A stretch of DNA of 64,000 nt from Paramecium sonneborni. Lineage: Eukaryota > Ciliophora > Oligohymenophorea > Peniculida > Parameciidae. The stretch lies in assembly GCA_905182985.1 (NCBI GenBank), contig CAJJDN010000005.1, forward strand, positions 11,547 to 75,546, in the 5' to 3' direction. Positions within the stretch are counted from its first letter, which is position 1, and each line of letters starts with the position of its first letter. Below the pieces are notes generated by a model. It worked only from the letters and a program-made list of their open reading frames with translations, was not told the DNA's origin and did no database searches. This document shows positions 48,901 through 63,053 of this stretch, piece by piece. Made by a program: the position numbers and the translations under genes.

Positions 48901-50049
48901 ATGAAATCTATAGTTCTTTTAGTATTGGTTGCAACAGCCTTCGCTACAAATTTAGCTGCTTTTGAAAAACTTGAATAATCAAAACTTGGAAAGACATTGT
49001 TAAATACAATAGCTATCTAAATGTAAACAGGTGAGCCACTTGAAAGAATTTTCTCTACACTTTATGATTTGGAAGAAAGATATTAAAATGATTAAAGAGA
49101 AGATGATGCTGAAAACAAAGCTTTCTAAGGAGTTTGTGATGCTGATCTTGCTGGTCTTAATTAAGAAATTGCTAATCTTGAATAAAGAGATACAGAATTG
49201 TAAGCAAAATTAGATGAACTTTAACCAGTTCATGACTAAAAGGTTGGATAAAGAGTTGCAAAATTAGCTGAAAAGGCACTTCTTTAAAAAGTTATTGATG
49301 AAACCTCAGCTAAGAGATAAGAATAAAATGATGACTTTGAAGCTTAAAGAGAAGAATTCACATTTGTTTCAGGTGTTCTTGCTGAAGCTAGAAGACTCTT
49401 TACAGACAACTTATAAGCCCCAGCTTTCTTATAAAAGGGATCTAGTGAAACTGTTCACTACACTCCATAAGTATTTGCTTAAGTTGCTAACCACTTAAGT
49501 TCTGCTGCTCATAAGGCTGGATAAATGAAACACGTAAGAACATTCGGAAAAGCAATTAAACTTATGGCTTAATTAGCTGTCAAAGCCTAATAATATGCTA
49601 ATTAAGAATTAACAGGTAGAATCATTCAATTAATTGATGATTTATAAAATTAATTAAGTTAAGCTTTTGATTTAGCAAGAAAGACTGAAGATGCAAGAAG
49701 ATAAGCTTATGAAGCATACAATACACTCTTAAATAGAGATATGAATAAACTTAACTCAGCAATTGCTAATTTAGAAGCTGAAATCTAATCATTAGCTGAT
49801 TAACTTGCTGCAACTCACAGTTCATAAGATGATAATGCTGCCAGACTTGAAGCTAAGACATAATAAAGAGACGACAGAAGAGCTGAATGCTAATAAGCTG
49901 CTTATGAATACTAACAAAGAAGAACCGCAAGAGATGGAGATAGATAAACTGTTTCAGATTTGATTGGACATTTAAATTCAAATATGAGAGACTTAAAAGA
50001 ATATATAGCTATGAGAGTTGCTGCTGGTGACAATAGTTTGAGTTAATGA
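48901..50049 (+). CDS. trichocyst matrix protein (TMP) precursor, 382 aa
   Basis: A secretory protein that crystallises in the trichocyst core. Signal peptide MKSIVLLVLVATAFATNLAA. The rest is almost all alpha-helical coiled coil with the TMP pattern: IQMQTGEPLERIFSTLYDLE, then a Cys (FQGVCDADLAGLNQEI) and a second (RRAECQQAAYEYQ). TMP precursors are cut into two chains; the region around residues 150-200 (VANHLSSAAHKAGQMK) could hold the junction. One exon. Codons are visibly more G/C-ending and Ala/Asp/Glu-rich than in neighbours, as in highly expressed genes. The subfamily is not assigned. Confidence 0.93.
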
Positions 50050-50164
50050 TCTGATTCAATTATCAATAAAAATAATTTTTTTTAAAAAATCACAATTTAT
50101 TTTTAATCAAAATTTAATTACTAATTATTCTAATATAATTTTATTAAAAATAACATCATCTATT

Positions 50165-51817
<1,653 letters not shown>

Positions 51818-52404
51818 TTATTTATTATATTTTTTTTCCAATAATTAAAATTTTACCTTATACAAAATATTAGAATAATTTATTTTAAGAATAATGACCT
51901 AATAGTTAAATATAGCTATTGATATCTATAATATTAAAAAGAATCATAATATTTATAAGTGAATATTTAAAAAAGAAAAAACCTAAATTTATTAAATTAT
52001 CAAATTTTAATTCGATAACTTAAATTATGTATTCATCAAGCTATACTTCACCTAATAAAATTATTGATAGTAATTGTGTTGATAAAGGAAATCTATTTTT
52101 AGGTAAGCTTAATTATTTATTACAAAGGAAATAAACATTCTACAGCTATATAACATTTGGAATAATTATAAATTGGAGCTATCTTAACAGTAGCTGATGA
52201 TATAAATATAAGTTTACCTAATAGAAATCATCTTATTATAAATGCTTAAGATGTACCAGAATATTAGATTTGTAAATCAAATAAAAAATTAAACTAATAT
52301 AGGTCTTCATTTCAAAGAATGCTTTTAATTTATAGAATAAAATCTTCAAAGCACAAATGTGTTGGTTCACTGCTTTTAAGGTGCTTCTAGATCAGCAACT
52401 ATTN

Positions 52405-53590
52405 TTAATGACAGTAATTTAATCCTTGTAATACCTATTTTATTATTTTAGCTGCATCCTTTTCTGAAAAATGTTAAGATTCCACTATGGCATCGAATAG
52501 CTCTCCTCCTGTACATAACTCTGTTACTATAAAAATTTATTCAGAATTTTAGTAGATCTCTAAAATTTTTACTATATTTGGATGATCCTAATTCAAATAT
52601 TTATTACTAGCTATTTAAGTATTTCTGCTTCATGTAAAACTCTTGAAATCTCTTCATTTGTGGCTTCTGATTTAGATATGATTTTTATTGCTCGTGTAAT
52701 TCCTAAAACTTTGTGTAAACCTTTGCGCACTTCAGCATAAGATCCTGAAATTATAATTAGATTTACCACTTCCTAATGGAGGAGATAATATTTTATAAAC
52801 ATCATGAATAGATAAATTTTAATGAGTGTTTACAGAATCGAGTAATTTTACTTGAGTTTTATCCTTTACCTCTTATTCTGTCAAATTTGGATTTTAAAGT
52901 GATGATTCTTATGTTTATGGTTATTTTTAAGTTTATGGATTAAGTTCATGTAAATTATCCTCTGAGTGTTTTTGTTTTGGTTTTTCAATACATAATTGGC
53001 CCATTTATTTATTATATTTTTTTTCCAATAATTAAAATTTTACCTTATACAAAATATTAGAATAATTTATTTTAAGAATAATGACCTAATAGTTAAATAT
53101 AGCTATTGATATCTATAATATTAAAAAGAATCATAATATTTATAAGTGAATATTTAAAAAAGAAAAAACCTAAATTTATTAAATTATCAAATTTTAATTC
53201 GATAACTTAAATTATGTATTCATCAAGCTATACTTCACCTAATAAAATTATTGATAGTAATTGTGTTGATAAAGGAAATCTATTTTTAGGTAAGCTTAAT
53301 TATTTATTACAAAGGAAATAAACATTCTACAGCTATATAACATTTGGAATAATTATAAATTGGAGCTATCTTAACAGTAGCTGATGATATAAATATAAGT
53401 TTACCTAATAGAAATCATCTTATTATAAATGCTTAAGATGTACCAGAATATTAGATTTGTAAATCAAATAAAAAATTAAACTAATATAGGTCTTCATTTC
53501 AAAGAATGCTTTTAATTTATAGAATAAAATCTTCAAAGCACAAATGTGTTGGTTCACTGCTTTTAAGGTGCTTCTAGATCAGCAACTATT
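52405..53590. repeat. right copy of the 1186-bp duplicated contig end
   Basis: Same sequence as 51218-52403. It continues into unique sequence, so the phosphatase gene is complete only here, while the CDPK is complete only on the left. This is what an unmerged overlap of two contigs would give. Confidence 0.9.
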
Positions 53591-53771
53591 GTAGCTGCAT
53601 ATTTAATGAAAATTTAAAAGTAATACGAAAAATTTTAATTATAGAATTCAAGCAAAAGAAGCACTTTAAAAATTAAAGGAAATTAGAAAGATTGTTTGTC
53701 CAAATAAAGGATTTATATCTTAACTTGAAAATTTTGAAAAAAATCTAATGTAATTTGATAATTCTAATTGA
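53214..53771 (+). CDS. dual-specificity protein phosphatase, 158 aa
   Basis: Starts MYSSSYTSPNKIIDSNCVDK. Sequence after the first intron, LGNKHSTAIQHLEQLQIGAI, is the usual DSP opening. The P-loop is VHCFQGASRSATIVAAYLM, containing HCxxGxxRS with the catalytic Cys and Arg. The conserved end reads ALQKLKEIRKIVCPNKGFISQ. The general-acid Asp should lie in the segment near the second intron (LIINAQDVPEYQ). Three introns (25, 31, 25 nt); the codon count is exact. A truncated copy without the active site sits at 52027-52403 and is judged an artefact. Confidence 0.93.
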
Positions 53772-53879
53772 ATAATTTTTATTTTATGTAAGACTAGTAG
53801 TTTAAATAAATTTGAAGCACTCCTAAAATGGAAATTCTTGGTTTAATTATCTTTTGTATTATTTTATATAAAATAAAGT

Positions 53880-54770
53880 ATGGATAAATATTTTGAGTTT
53901 TCAAAATCAAAGGATGAATCAAGATTATCGATCGACTCATAGGAACTGCTTCGATAAGTCGAAAATAAAATACATTAATCTTAATCCCAAATCTTTATTT
54001 CTCCTTAAAAATAATAATAAATAAATTATTCTGATCACTTTGATTAAAACGAGCAGATAGATTATTTATCATTTAAAGAATAAACTATTATAAAGAGACT
54101 GTTTAATTTGAGAGATGATTGCAAATAATTCTAAAAGAACGTGTAATCTTATTAAGAAGAATTAATTTAATCTATTAGGGAAGTTATGAAAAAAGTTGTA
54201 AACAAAGGAAATCAATATTTATAAGACTAAGAGCATGAACTAAGATTACAATTATAAGAAATTTAAAAAAATAAGGAGCTTCTTAATTCATATTCTAACT
54301 GTCAAATTATATAATCACCTTTAAAATAAAAACAAAATTTTTTTTCAGAAATCAAATCCAAAATATCTGAATTAAAAAATCAAATACTTGAATTTTTTGA
54401 TAATGATAATTCAATTTAGTCGAGTGGATATTAGAAAAAATTAAACTTTTCAAATTATAAAGAATTGAGTTCTAAAAAATAATTAAGAGCATCTTCGAGT
54501 CCTTTCAAAGATATTGATCGAGTTTTATAATTGAAAACATCATCAAGTAAATCTTAATTTTAAAGTAATAATTAACCATAAGACTTAAATTAATTCATTG
54601 ACGTGCTTAAACTTAAAATAAATAATAATAAAAATAATAATTTATTATAGAGTAGACCAAATTTTACAAGTAATTATTTATAAAGTAAATTAAATACCAA
54701 CTCAAAAAGATTCTCTATTGAGCAATAACTCTAATCTTAATACAAAACATTTTTTTAATCTGTATTTTGA
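53880..54770 (+). CDS. coiled-coil protein with Ser-rich tail, 296 aa
   Basis: One exon, MDKYFEFSKSKDESRLSIDS to FQSVF. Coiled coil at about residues 70-170 (KEQTIIKRLFNLRDDCKQFQ; HELRLQLQEIQKNKELL; KSKISELKNQILEFF). The rest is Ser-, Gln- and Asn-rich (RASSSPFKDIDRVLQLKTSS). Unknown family; structural role by inference. Confidence 0.75.
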
Positions 54771-55206
54771 ATTTATATAATTATACATTTCAATAAATTA
54801 GAATTGCATTAACATTTTTAATATTGTTATAATTGTAAATAGGATTTTCTAGTTAGATATATGATAAAATTTGTGATTATTAATTATTTTTATTTATTAA
54901 TATTGAATTATTTGTTTTAAAAAATTAGTTTAAAAGAGTTCTACATTATTATATATTAAATTTTGTTAATTCTGTTGATTTTATAATTAATTCTGAAATA
55001 ACTGTAAAACTTTAACTTTCAAATTTAAGAAAATAATATGATATTAATGTTATTCACTTAAAATATTCTCTGAACATAAGGAAATAACTTAACTAGTTTG
55101 TATTAAGAAAAATAGGTTGAAATTGATAAATTATATTATTTGATTGGATATCATAAAGTATTCTTAATGTAATATTGATTATAAAAAATATTTTTGTAAT
55201 TACTAA
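54771..55206. other. intergenic, no gene seen
   Basis: About 435 bp of A+T-rich DNA. A minus-strand frame at 55093-55278 stays open but overlaps the next gene and has no coding look. Confidence 0.4.
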
Positions 55207-57518
55207 ATGAGCTAATTCGAAACATATGCTTAAACTTAAATTCCTTAGTAAGATAGAAGCAAACCAAATTAAAATCAATTATTGGGAACATTGAATCTTT
55301 CAAGTGGATAAAATGAAAAAAATATAGATCAAAATGAGTATGTTGATTTATAATAAAACTTAGGTTTGTTCCAAGAAGATCTTCCTAAACAAATAAGTAT
55401 GATATTAATAACATATAGTTATGGATATTAATAAAATACTCTTTAAGTTTCACCATATCCATAATTCAATTACCCTCTGATGGGATAACAAACTATGAAA
55501 GAATAAGAAAATCTAGAATAGATGTAAAGATTAATGAAAGAGAATGAGACATTAAGGTATGTTTAAAAGAGTAATTAGATATTAGTGGAGAACCTTGGAG
55601 TAGGAAAATTAAAAGTTGAAAAATGAAAAGTAAAGAATCTATGTATAATAGCAATCAATTAATTAACAGGGAAAAGAATAATAGCACAGAAATTCAAGGA
55701 TTGCAGTATTATATATATATATATTCTAGAGATTAAATACTTTAATTAAAAAATGAAAACAAAAGATTAATGAATACAATTTCAGATGATTAATATCAGC
55801 TTTTAGATTTATAAAAATTAAAAAAGCAAGTGGAACTAAATAAAGGACTTGATAATTAGATATCTGATTTAGAATAGTAGCTTTCAATAGCTAATAAACA
55901 GTTATCAGAACAAAAAAGATAAAATTCATTCTAAGAAAATGAAATACAGACTTAGAAAGATACAATTGATAAATTCAAAACATAATTAAAAGAGCTTACA
56001 TAAAATAATGAATCATAAGTCTAAAAGAATGACACACTATTAAATGATAATAGAAAGATGAAATAAGCATTAGATATGATCAATAAGGATTTAATTAATG
56101 AATAAGAATAAAATAAAGTGTTATTTTAAAAAATGAATCAATTAAATTAGGGATCAAAAGATTAGATTAATAACTTATAAAAAAATATAACTAATCTTAA
56201 TTTTTAAAATGAATAATTGAAAAATTAACTTATCATATTATAATAAAAAGAAAAAGAATTGCAAAATGTATAAAATCTAAATTTATAAAATGAAAGTAAA
56301 TTAAGGCAGATGTAATAACAAATTTCTGAATGTAATTTAAATTTAAACTTTAGAATAAAGATAAATTGATTAGTATACAATGACTATTTAAACAGGAAAA
56401 AATGAATATTAAAAGTTAGCAGTTAAAACTTAATCATAAGAATAAGATATATGGAAGTTGAAAGAATAACTTAATTAATTAAATACCCAAAACTAAATGT
56501 TATAAAACAAATGCTATTAATTAGAAAGATCTATAGATGATAGTTTATCAAAATCTCAAATTTAATCTGCAGATTTAAAAGGATCCCTTGATAAATGGAA
56601 AAATTATGGTTTATCTCTTGAATAAGAAATAAAAAAAAGAGAAATGGCTTTACATCAATTAGAAAATGAATATGTACATATATAGAGCCTGCTAAAAGGT
56701 GCATAAGAAAATGAAGTTTAATTAAGAAATGAAAGAGCAGTAACATTATCAAAAATGAAAGAAATGCATGATGATTTACTTTTATATGAAAAAAAATGTA
56801 ATTAATAGGACGGAGGTAAACTTATTTTTTATTTAAGAGCTAACACTTTTATAGGAATAAAGTAGGAATATTCTATAAAATTAAGAGAGATTAGAATAAG
56901 ATAAATTACAATTAAATAATGAAGTTAAAAAATTGATGGAAGAATTGCTTAGAACTTAAAATTAAAATGATTTAAAAAATAGAGATTATGATGCTTTATA
57001 AATGAAACATGAATCTGATAATAATATGAAAGAAAGAGAAGTTTAGAACTTGCAATTATAAAATAATATACTTTAAGAAAAAAATATTTAATTAGAAAAT
57101 GATTTGACTAAAGAGAAAGTATTAATGATTTTAATATATTAAGGAAAAAATATTTTAAATGGAAAGTAGAATAAGGAATTTAGAGAGTGAAATTCATAAT
57201 CTATAATTTAAGTAAACTTTATAATAATAATATTCATGGAATTAAGAACCATTAAACAATCATAATAATTAAATACAATAGACAGAAAATAGCTTGATTT
57301 ATTAGAGAATTAATTAAAATAATTCAGGATTTATGAATCCCTAATAAAATAATTATGGATTTCAAAAGCCTTAATAACCAAAACCAACAGAAAATTCAAA
57401 TGCTCCATATTAAGTTGATGAATTTCCAGATCATAGACGTACTAATTCTTAGCAGCTTATTAAAAGCAAAAATTATGATTTAAGATTCTAATATCAACCA
57501 TAAAATGTTTAACCGTGA
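55207..57518 (+). CDS. long coiled-coil protein (about 730 aa)
   Basis: Starts MSQFETYAQTQIPQQDRSKP. After a Gln/Asn-rich head and MKEQENLEQMQRLMKENETL, the body is one long coiled coil: QVELNKGLDNQISDLEQQL, DTIDKFKTQLKELTQNNESQ, KNITNLNFQNEQLKNQL, GSLDKWKNYGLSLEQEIKK. The tail is Asn/Gln/Pro-rich and ends FQYQPQNVQP. Several introns change frame (near 55615, 56355-56380, 56815-56860); I did not fix all their borders. Typical of basal-body or cytoskeletal filament proteins, but not identifiable. Confidence 0.72.
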
Positions 57519-58043
57519 TGATAGATTATATTTATTATCAATTTTAAGATAGTTTTGTTAAAAAATTTTTATTTTACAGTAATAAAATTAAGTAATAAAT
57601 TTAGTAAATGATAAGTCAACTATTTTATGGATTATATATTTTTTTATTAATATATTATAAAGCAAATAAATAAAGTATTATGATTAATTAATTTTATTTT
57701 TGTAAAGTAAATTCTTGTAGGAAATAAATTTAAATAGAAAAGAATTCAATATTTCTGAATAATAGTAAAGCTATACTAAATTCGATTGCTCTTTTGAATT
57801 CTAAATTAGGAATTTAATACTATTAATTATAGTAAATGATTTGCTATAAAAATGGAAATCTAATTTAACTTAAGTGAATAAAGATTTTGAAGTGTTTGTA
57901 AATTGTCTTTGATGATGAATAACAATTGAGAAGCAAAGATATTGAGTTTAAAAAAACCGAGAAGTCATAATTAATTGATTGAAGAAAATAGTTTAAGAAT
58001 AGTTCAATGAAAATATTTGCCATAAAATATATAAATTTTAATT
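57519..58043. other. intergenic upstream of the PheRS beta gene
   Basis: About 525 bp. One frame (57720-57910) is open for some 65 codons, near chance length for this code, with no recognisable motif. No RNA gene seen. Confidence 0.4.
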
Positions 58044-59874
58044 ATGCCTAAAATATCATCAGATAAGAAGCTATTCTTTAAGCTTTTGGGAAAAGAATTA
58101 AATGAAGAAGAATTGGAAGAGTTACTTTTCAGATTTGGTATTGAAGCAGAAGAAAGAGAGGAAGAGCCTGATCTATTATATTTTGAAATAGCTGCCAATA
58201 GACCAGATTTATTATGTGTTGAAAATTTAGTGCATGCATTGAGAGTATATATGGGAATGGAAAAAAAGAGAAATTTTAACTTCATTCCTGCAAAAGAAAC
58301 AATTTATGTTAAAGCTGCAGTAATTCTAGTATAAAAAATTAATAGACTTAATAAATCAGACCATTTGTTGTTGGAGCAATACTAAGAGATGTTACTCTAA
58401 CAGAAGATAGTTTTAAATCTTTTTTATCATTTTAAGATAAAATACATCAAAATTATGCTAGAAAAAGAACTTTAGTTTCTATAGGAACTCATGATTTAGA
58501 TAAAATAGAAGGACCCTTTTTTTATGATGCATAATAACCTTAAGAAATTGTATTTTAAGCTTTAAAATAAAATGAAAAGATGAATTGTATTGATTTATTT
58601 AATAAATTACGAGTAAATAATATTACATATAATTTTAGGAAGACTAATATTTGAAAGGTTATTTGAAGATTATTGAAAATTCACCTGTTTATCCTGTCAT
58701 ATACGATAATCAAAAGAGGGTATGTTCATTACCACCAATAATAAATGGAGAGCATTCTAAAATGTCAGCAGAAACTAAAAATATATTAATTGAAGTTACA
58801 GCAGTAGATGAATAAAGAGCTTTAAATACTTTAAATTGTTTAGTAAGTGGGTTTGCTATCTATAATGAAAATTTAAATATTGAAAAGGTTAATATTATCT
58901 ATGAAGTAAATAATAAACAAATTGTTACACCTGTCATAGATGAAAGAACATTAACAACAAATATATAATATATTAATAAGGTTTTAGGAATTAATATAAG
59001 TAAATAAATTATAATAATTTTAGCAACTTAACATGCAAGTGAATTATTATAAAATATGGGTATAATAAGTGTTGCTAAAGATGAAAATATTTTAGAATGC
59101 TAAGTACCATTTTATAGAAGTGATATTCTTTAATAATGTGATATTGCTGAAGAAATTGGAATTGCTTATGATTATAATAAAATAGAATTTAAAGTACCAG
59201 AAACAGCTACAACTGGATCAGAATACAGATTAAATAAATTATCAGATATGGTAAGAGAAGAAGTAGCACTATGTGGTTTTGTAGAATGTTTAAATTTTGT
59301 GTTAATGTCAATTGATGAATAAACAAAAATGTTAAATAGACCTAATCTATAAAATTATGTATCTATTAATAATTCAAAAACTCCATAATTTTAAACTGTG
59401 AGATCAACTCTTATTCCTGGAATTTTACATACTTTATAAGCTAATTCAGATAGCAAATTACCAATAAAGTTATTTGAAGTTTCAGATGTTTGTGTAAAAG
59501 GTATGAAATCAGAAAAAGATGGATTTTAAAAAGGAGAAGGATAAGTTGGAACATATAATTAAAGAAATTTAGTTGCTATTCATTCTAGTAGTAAAAAAAG
59601 TGAATTAGAAATTTTGCATGGATTATTAGATTAATTAATGATTAAACTAAGAGTCAAAAAGACAGATTACCATTTGAAATAATCTAATGGTAATTTTAAT
59701 CTTTTATTTATAGATCCTTTATTTTTCCATTAATTATAGGCAGAAATAATTTATAAAGATCAACCAATTGGAGGATTAGGAGTAGTTCATCCAGAAGTGC
59801 TTGAAAGATTTGATTGGAAATATCCAGTAACTCTATTAGAAATGAATATTCAGGTTATTTTGAATGATTTCTGA
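58044..59874 (+). CDS. phenylalanyl-tRNA synthetase beta subunit, 592 aa
   Basis: Attaches Phe to tRNA-Phe as part of the alpha2-beta2 enzyme. It starts [19 protein letters not shown], with the eukaryotic/archaeal-type N-terminus and [20 protein letters not shown]. The B3/B4 editing module includes [18 protein letters not shown] and [20 protein letters not shown]5 begins VNIIYEV, followed by [14 protein letters not shown]. The catalytic-like module has [17 protein letters not shown] and the C-terminus [17 protein letters not shown]. Two introns of 26 nt; the codon count is exact. Cytosolic type, length as in other eukaryotes. Confidence 0.96.
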
Positions 59875-59908
59875 AATATTATGATAAATCATTTAATGAG
59901 AAATAATA

Positions 59909-62900
59909 TCAAATACTTTCATCTATATTTCTGAATGATGAATTTAGCACCCTATTCATTGATTTATTTAATCTGATTGATTTTAGTTTTTCTTTTATAT
60001 TTCTCTTTTTGTTGTCATTAAATTAATGTTAACGATAATTTTTTAAATTCTCTAAAACATTAACTACATTAAACTATGGAAAATAAAAATCATAATTTTT
60101 CATTTTATCAATATCTATTTCTGGAATGAAAGATATAGTATTATTAGTTTATTATTAATTCTTCTCAATTTCATTTTCTACATAATAATTATTATTTGTT
60201 AATTTTGTAGAATGATGAATATTTTATTATTAATTTGTATTACCCTTTAAAAGCATTGAAGTTTCAGTTTTACCTAATTGATTTACAACTGAAGATCTTA
60301 AATTACTTTAAGAATAAGGACTTTGAAGTTACTTTATTGTGTTATTAGTAAGATTATAGTGGTTGGAATTTGCAATTGAATGAGCCTATTCTCTAAGATC
60401 AACTTATAATTCATTTTCAGTATTTCTTTATAATTAAATATGAAGATTTTAGAGAGCTGCATTTGAATCATCATCTTAATTTTAATTTTTGAGTAGATTT
60501 ACATTTTATTAACCTAATCCAGTTTTAAACTTCTAATTCATAAAGCTTGTTCTAACTTTTTCAATCTATGAAGATCCTTTTCTTGGAGCAATAGAGTGAC
60601 TATCTGGCTAATGTGAATCTTATGATTAACTATCCTAAGATTAATTAGATTTCTCTAAAAATCCTCCTTAAATTTCAAATCCCAATTTAACAAGATATGA
60701 TTCATTTAATTAACTAAATTTATATATGTATTTTTACTCTTCATTTAAATATCCTTAATTTAATATAAAATCAATTCCTTTATTTTATATATTTTGATAA
60801 TCTTATAATTTTGATCTTGACCTTAATTCCCTATCAAATTTAATTCTTGTTTGATTGTAGTCTATATTTGCATTTCTTGCTATTTTATAAATATTAGTTT
60901 AATAAAATACAAAAGGACAATCTTTATATCTATGAGTCCATTTACAAACATCACAAGTTTTACCATATGTTTTTTAATATGTTAATTTATCCTTTAATTA
61001 ATAGAATTTTTATCGACATTCTTCATTTTCTTAAATAATCTACAAAAAATCGTTTCTTTCAATGTAAACAATTGATAAGACTGTTTAAGCTTTGAAATAA
61101 AATTAATAAGATGAATTAATAATAAATTCTTATTCTCCAATTATATCTCCTCTTTAATATTATTTTTACATCATTACAGAATTAGATTCTTTTTCATTTT
61201 TCTAGAGAACTTCAAGTCCTTTAGAGATAAAGTAACTATTAACTTAACCATCTAAAATAAATATTAATTTTGTTGCTGGATCATAAACATTTACTAAATC
61301 AAACCCTGGTGCAAAAGTCGCCTATTTTATTTTTTAACACAAATTGTTTATTAGATTTTCTGGAATATTCTCTTTTAAGAATTTGGATTTCATTAATATT
61401 GGTTTATATATATCAATTAATACTTCCTATTTTAATGAACCACTTAATTTATTTAAAACAGAATCATCATCTTATTCTTATAATTATTCATCTATTTGAT
61501 GTTTAAATTCAAAATATTTTCTAACCTTAAGGGATAATTATAGATTTAATTTCTTTTATTTTATATATTAATTGACTTTTTTCATAGACTTTTTTAGTAA
61601 AGCTTTTCTTTCTTCCAAAGTTTTTAATATTTCTCCAATAGTTGAAATGATATAACCAAAAACTCCACATAATACCATAGCTACTATAACTACATAAAGT
61701 CTTTCAATTGAAGTTTAAGGAACAATATCACCATAACCCACTGTTAAAGTTGTTATTACACTCCAATATAAAGATACAATATATCTATCATACCATTATT
61801 GATTATAATGACCATAAAAAATTAACCAACTATTCTCATCTTAATAAACTTCATATTCAATTCTTCCCAAAAGATGCCAACCACAACTACACATATGAGC
61901 AACTAAAACCAAAAAATATACTAATTTTCCTAATTCCATGACTGCTTAAACCTCTTCTTTTGCATTTAAAAGATCTTCTACATTCTGTATCATTGATCTC
62001 ACTCTTGCTATACGTAATAACAAAATGAATTATATATAAGGTATATTAAATTAGGCTAAAATAAATGGTATTGCTATTAGTAAATCCCAAATAAAATTGT
62101 TAGATATATAATGAAAAAATATATCACTTCGATTTGTATGAATAATTCCTTAACTATAATATGCAGTATTAAAATTTAGAAGAATTTCTACAATAAAAAT
62201 ATAACTGGGAATAGTTTCAAATAACAATGTAGATATTTGACTTGATTTATCCAATTCAAAGCTTAGACTCATTGGAATAAAAAATATATTTATAACTATG
62301 AAACAAACTACTACTGTATCCCAAATTATTTTAAATGTACTTTCAGGATAAATGATTGCTATTTTATTTAAACCTTGGCTTACTAAATTCCAAAAAAAAA
62401 TAGTTTAGAAAATTATTTTATTAAAAAATTGACATAATAAACCATTTAATTTTTACTTTTAATTTCCTCTCTTAAAATTTTAAAAATCAGCACTTTTATC
62501 CCCTAATTTCATAAATATCTCTTCATTCATTAATTTTATTTTTAGTTTATCTGCTTTAGTCTTCAATTAGTAAATGAATCTAGCAACATATTTTATAATT
62601 TTCAATCCTCCATTCTACCAAATTTTATTCAAACTCTCAATTAAAAAAAATACTTTACCCTTCACTAAGATGCATACTAGATTAAAAATAAAACCCATCT
62701 TCATTTTACAAAATTTATTCATTTCTTGGAGATAAAACTTTAACGGTCGGAATCATAGAACTTCTAGATTAGATTAACTCTATAAAGTTGATATTTTTGC
62801 TTTGTTCATATATTGTATTTAATTACTTTTCTTAGCTAAAATTGTCATCTTAATCTATAAGATAATGTTTTTTATTTATTTTATTTAAATTTGATTCATT

Positions 62901-62975
62901 TTCAGAACTAAATATTTATCTTTTAGTTGTAATAAGGGTGTATGGGTCACTTTCAAAATTTTAAGATGAAATCAT
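59909..62975 (-). CDS. voltage-gated / cyclic-nucleotide-type K+ channel, 1013 aa
   Basis: A six-helix channel. The S4-like segment carries spaced Arg (FILLLRIARVRSMIQ). The pore reads YWSVITTLTVGYGDIVPQTS, a K+ selectivity filter. After S6 and a C-linker, a cNMP-binding fold follows: APGFDLVNVYDPATKLIFIL, RGDIIGEQEFIINSSYQFYF, then KAQTVLSIVYIERNDFLQII. The phosphate-binding Arg-Ala pair expected after GE is missing. A Cys/His element CDVCKWTHRYKDCPF follows. The long Ser/Gln/Asn-rich tail has no domain. One intron of 25 nt after HLSEG; the codon count is exact. It belongs with the large Paramecium PAK-type K+ channel group. Confidence 0.93.
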
Positions 62976-63053
62976 ATTGAGATTAATGAGAATATAACAA
63001 ACAATAATTAATAATGAAAAATGAAATATATAAATTTAAATTATATTAAATAA

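Noticed and set aside
57720..57910. Small gene upstream of PheRS beta
   Set aside because: About 65 open codons with no ATG or motif, within chance expectation.
58004..58285. Minus-strand open frame over the PheRS beta N-terminus
   Set aside because: Antisense shadow; the plus strand reads a well-known enzyme.
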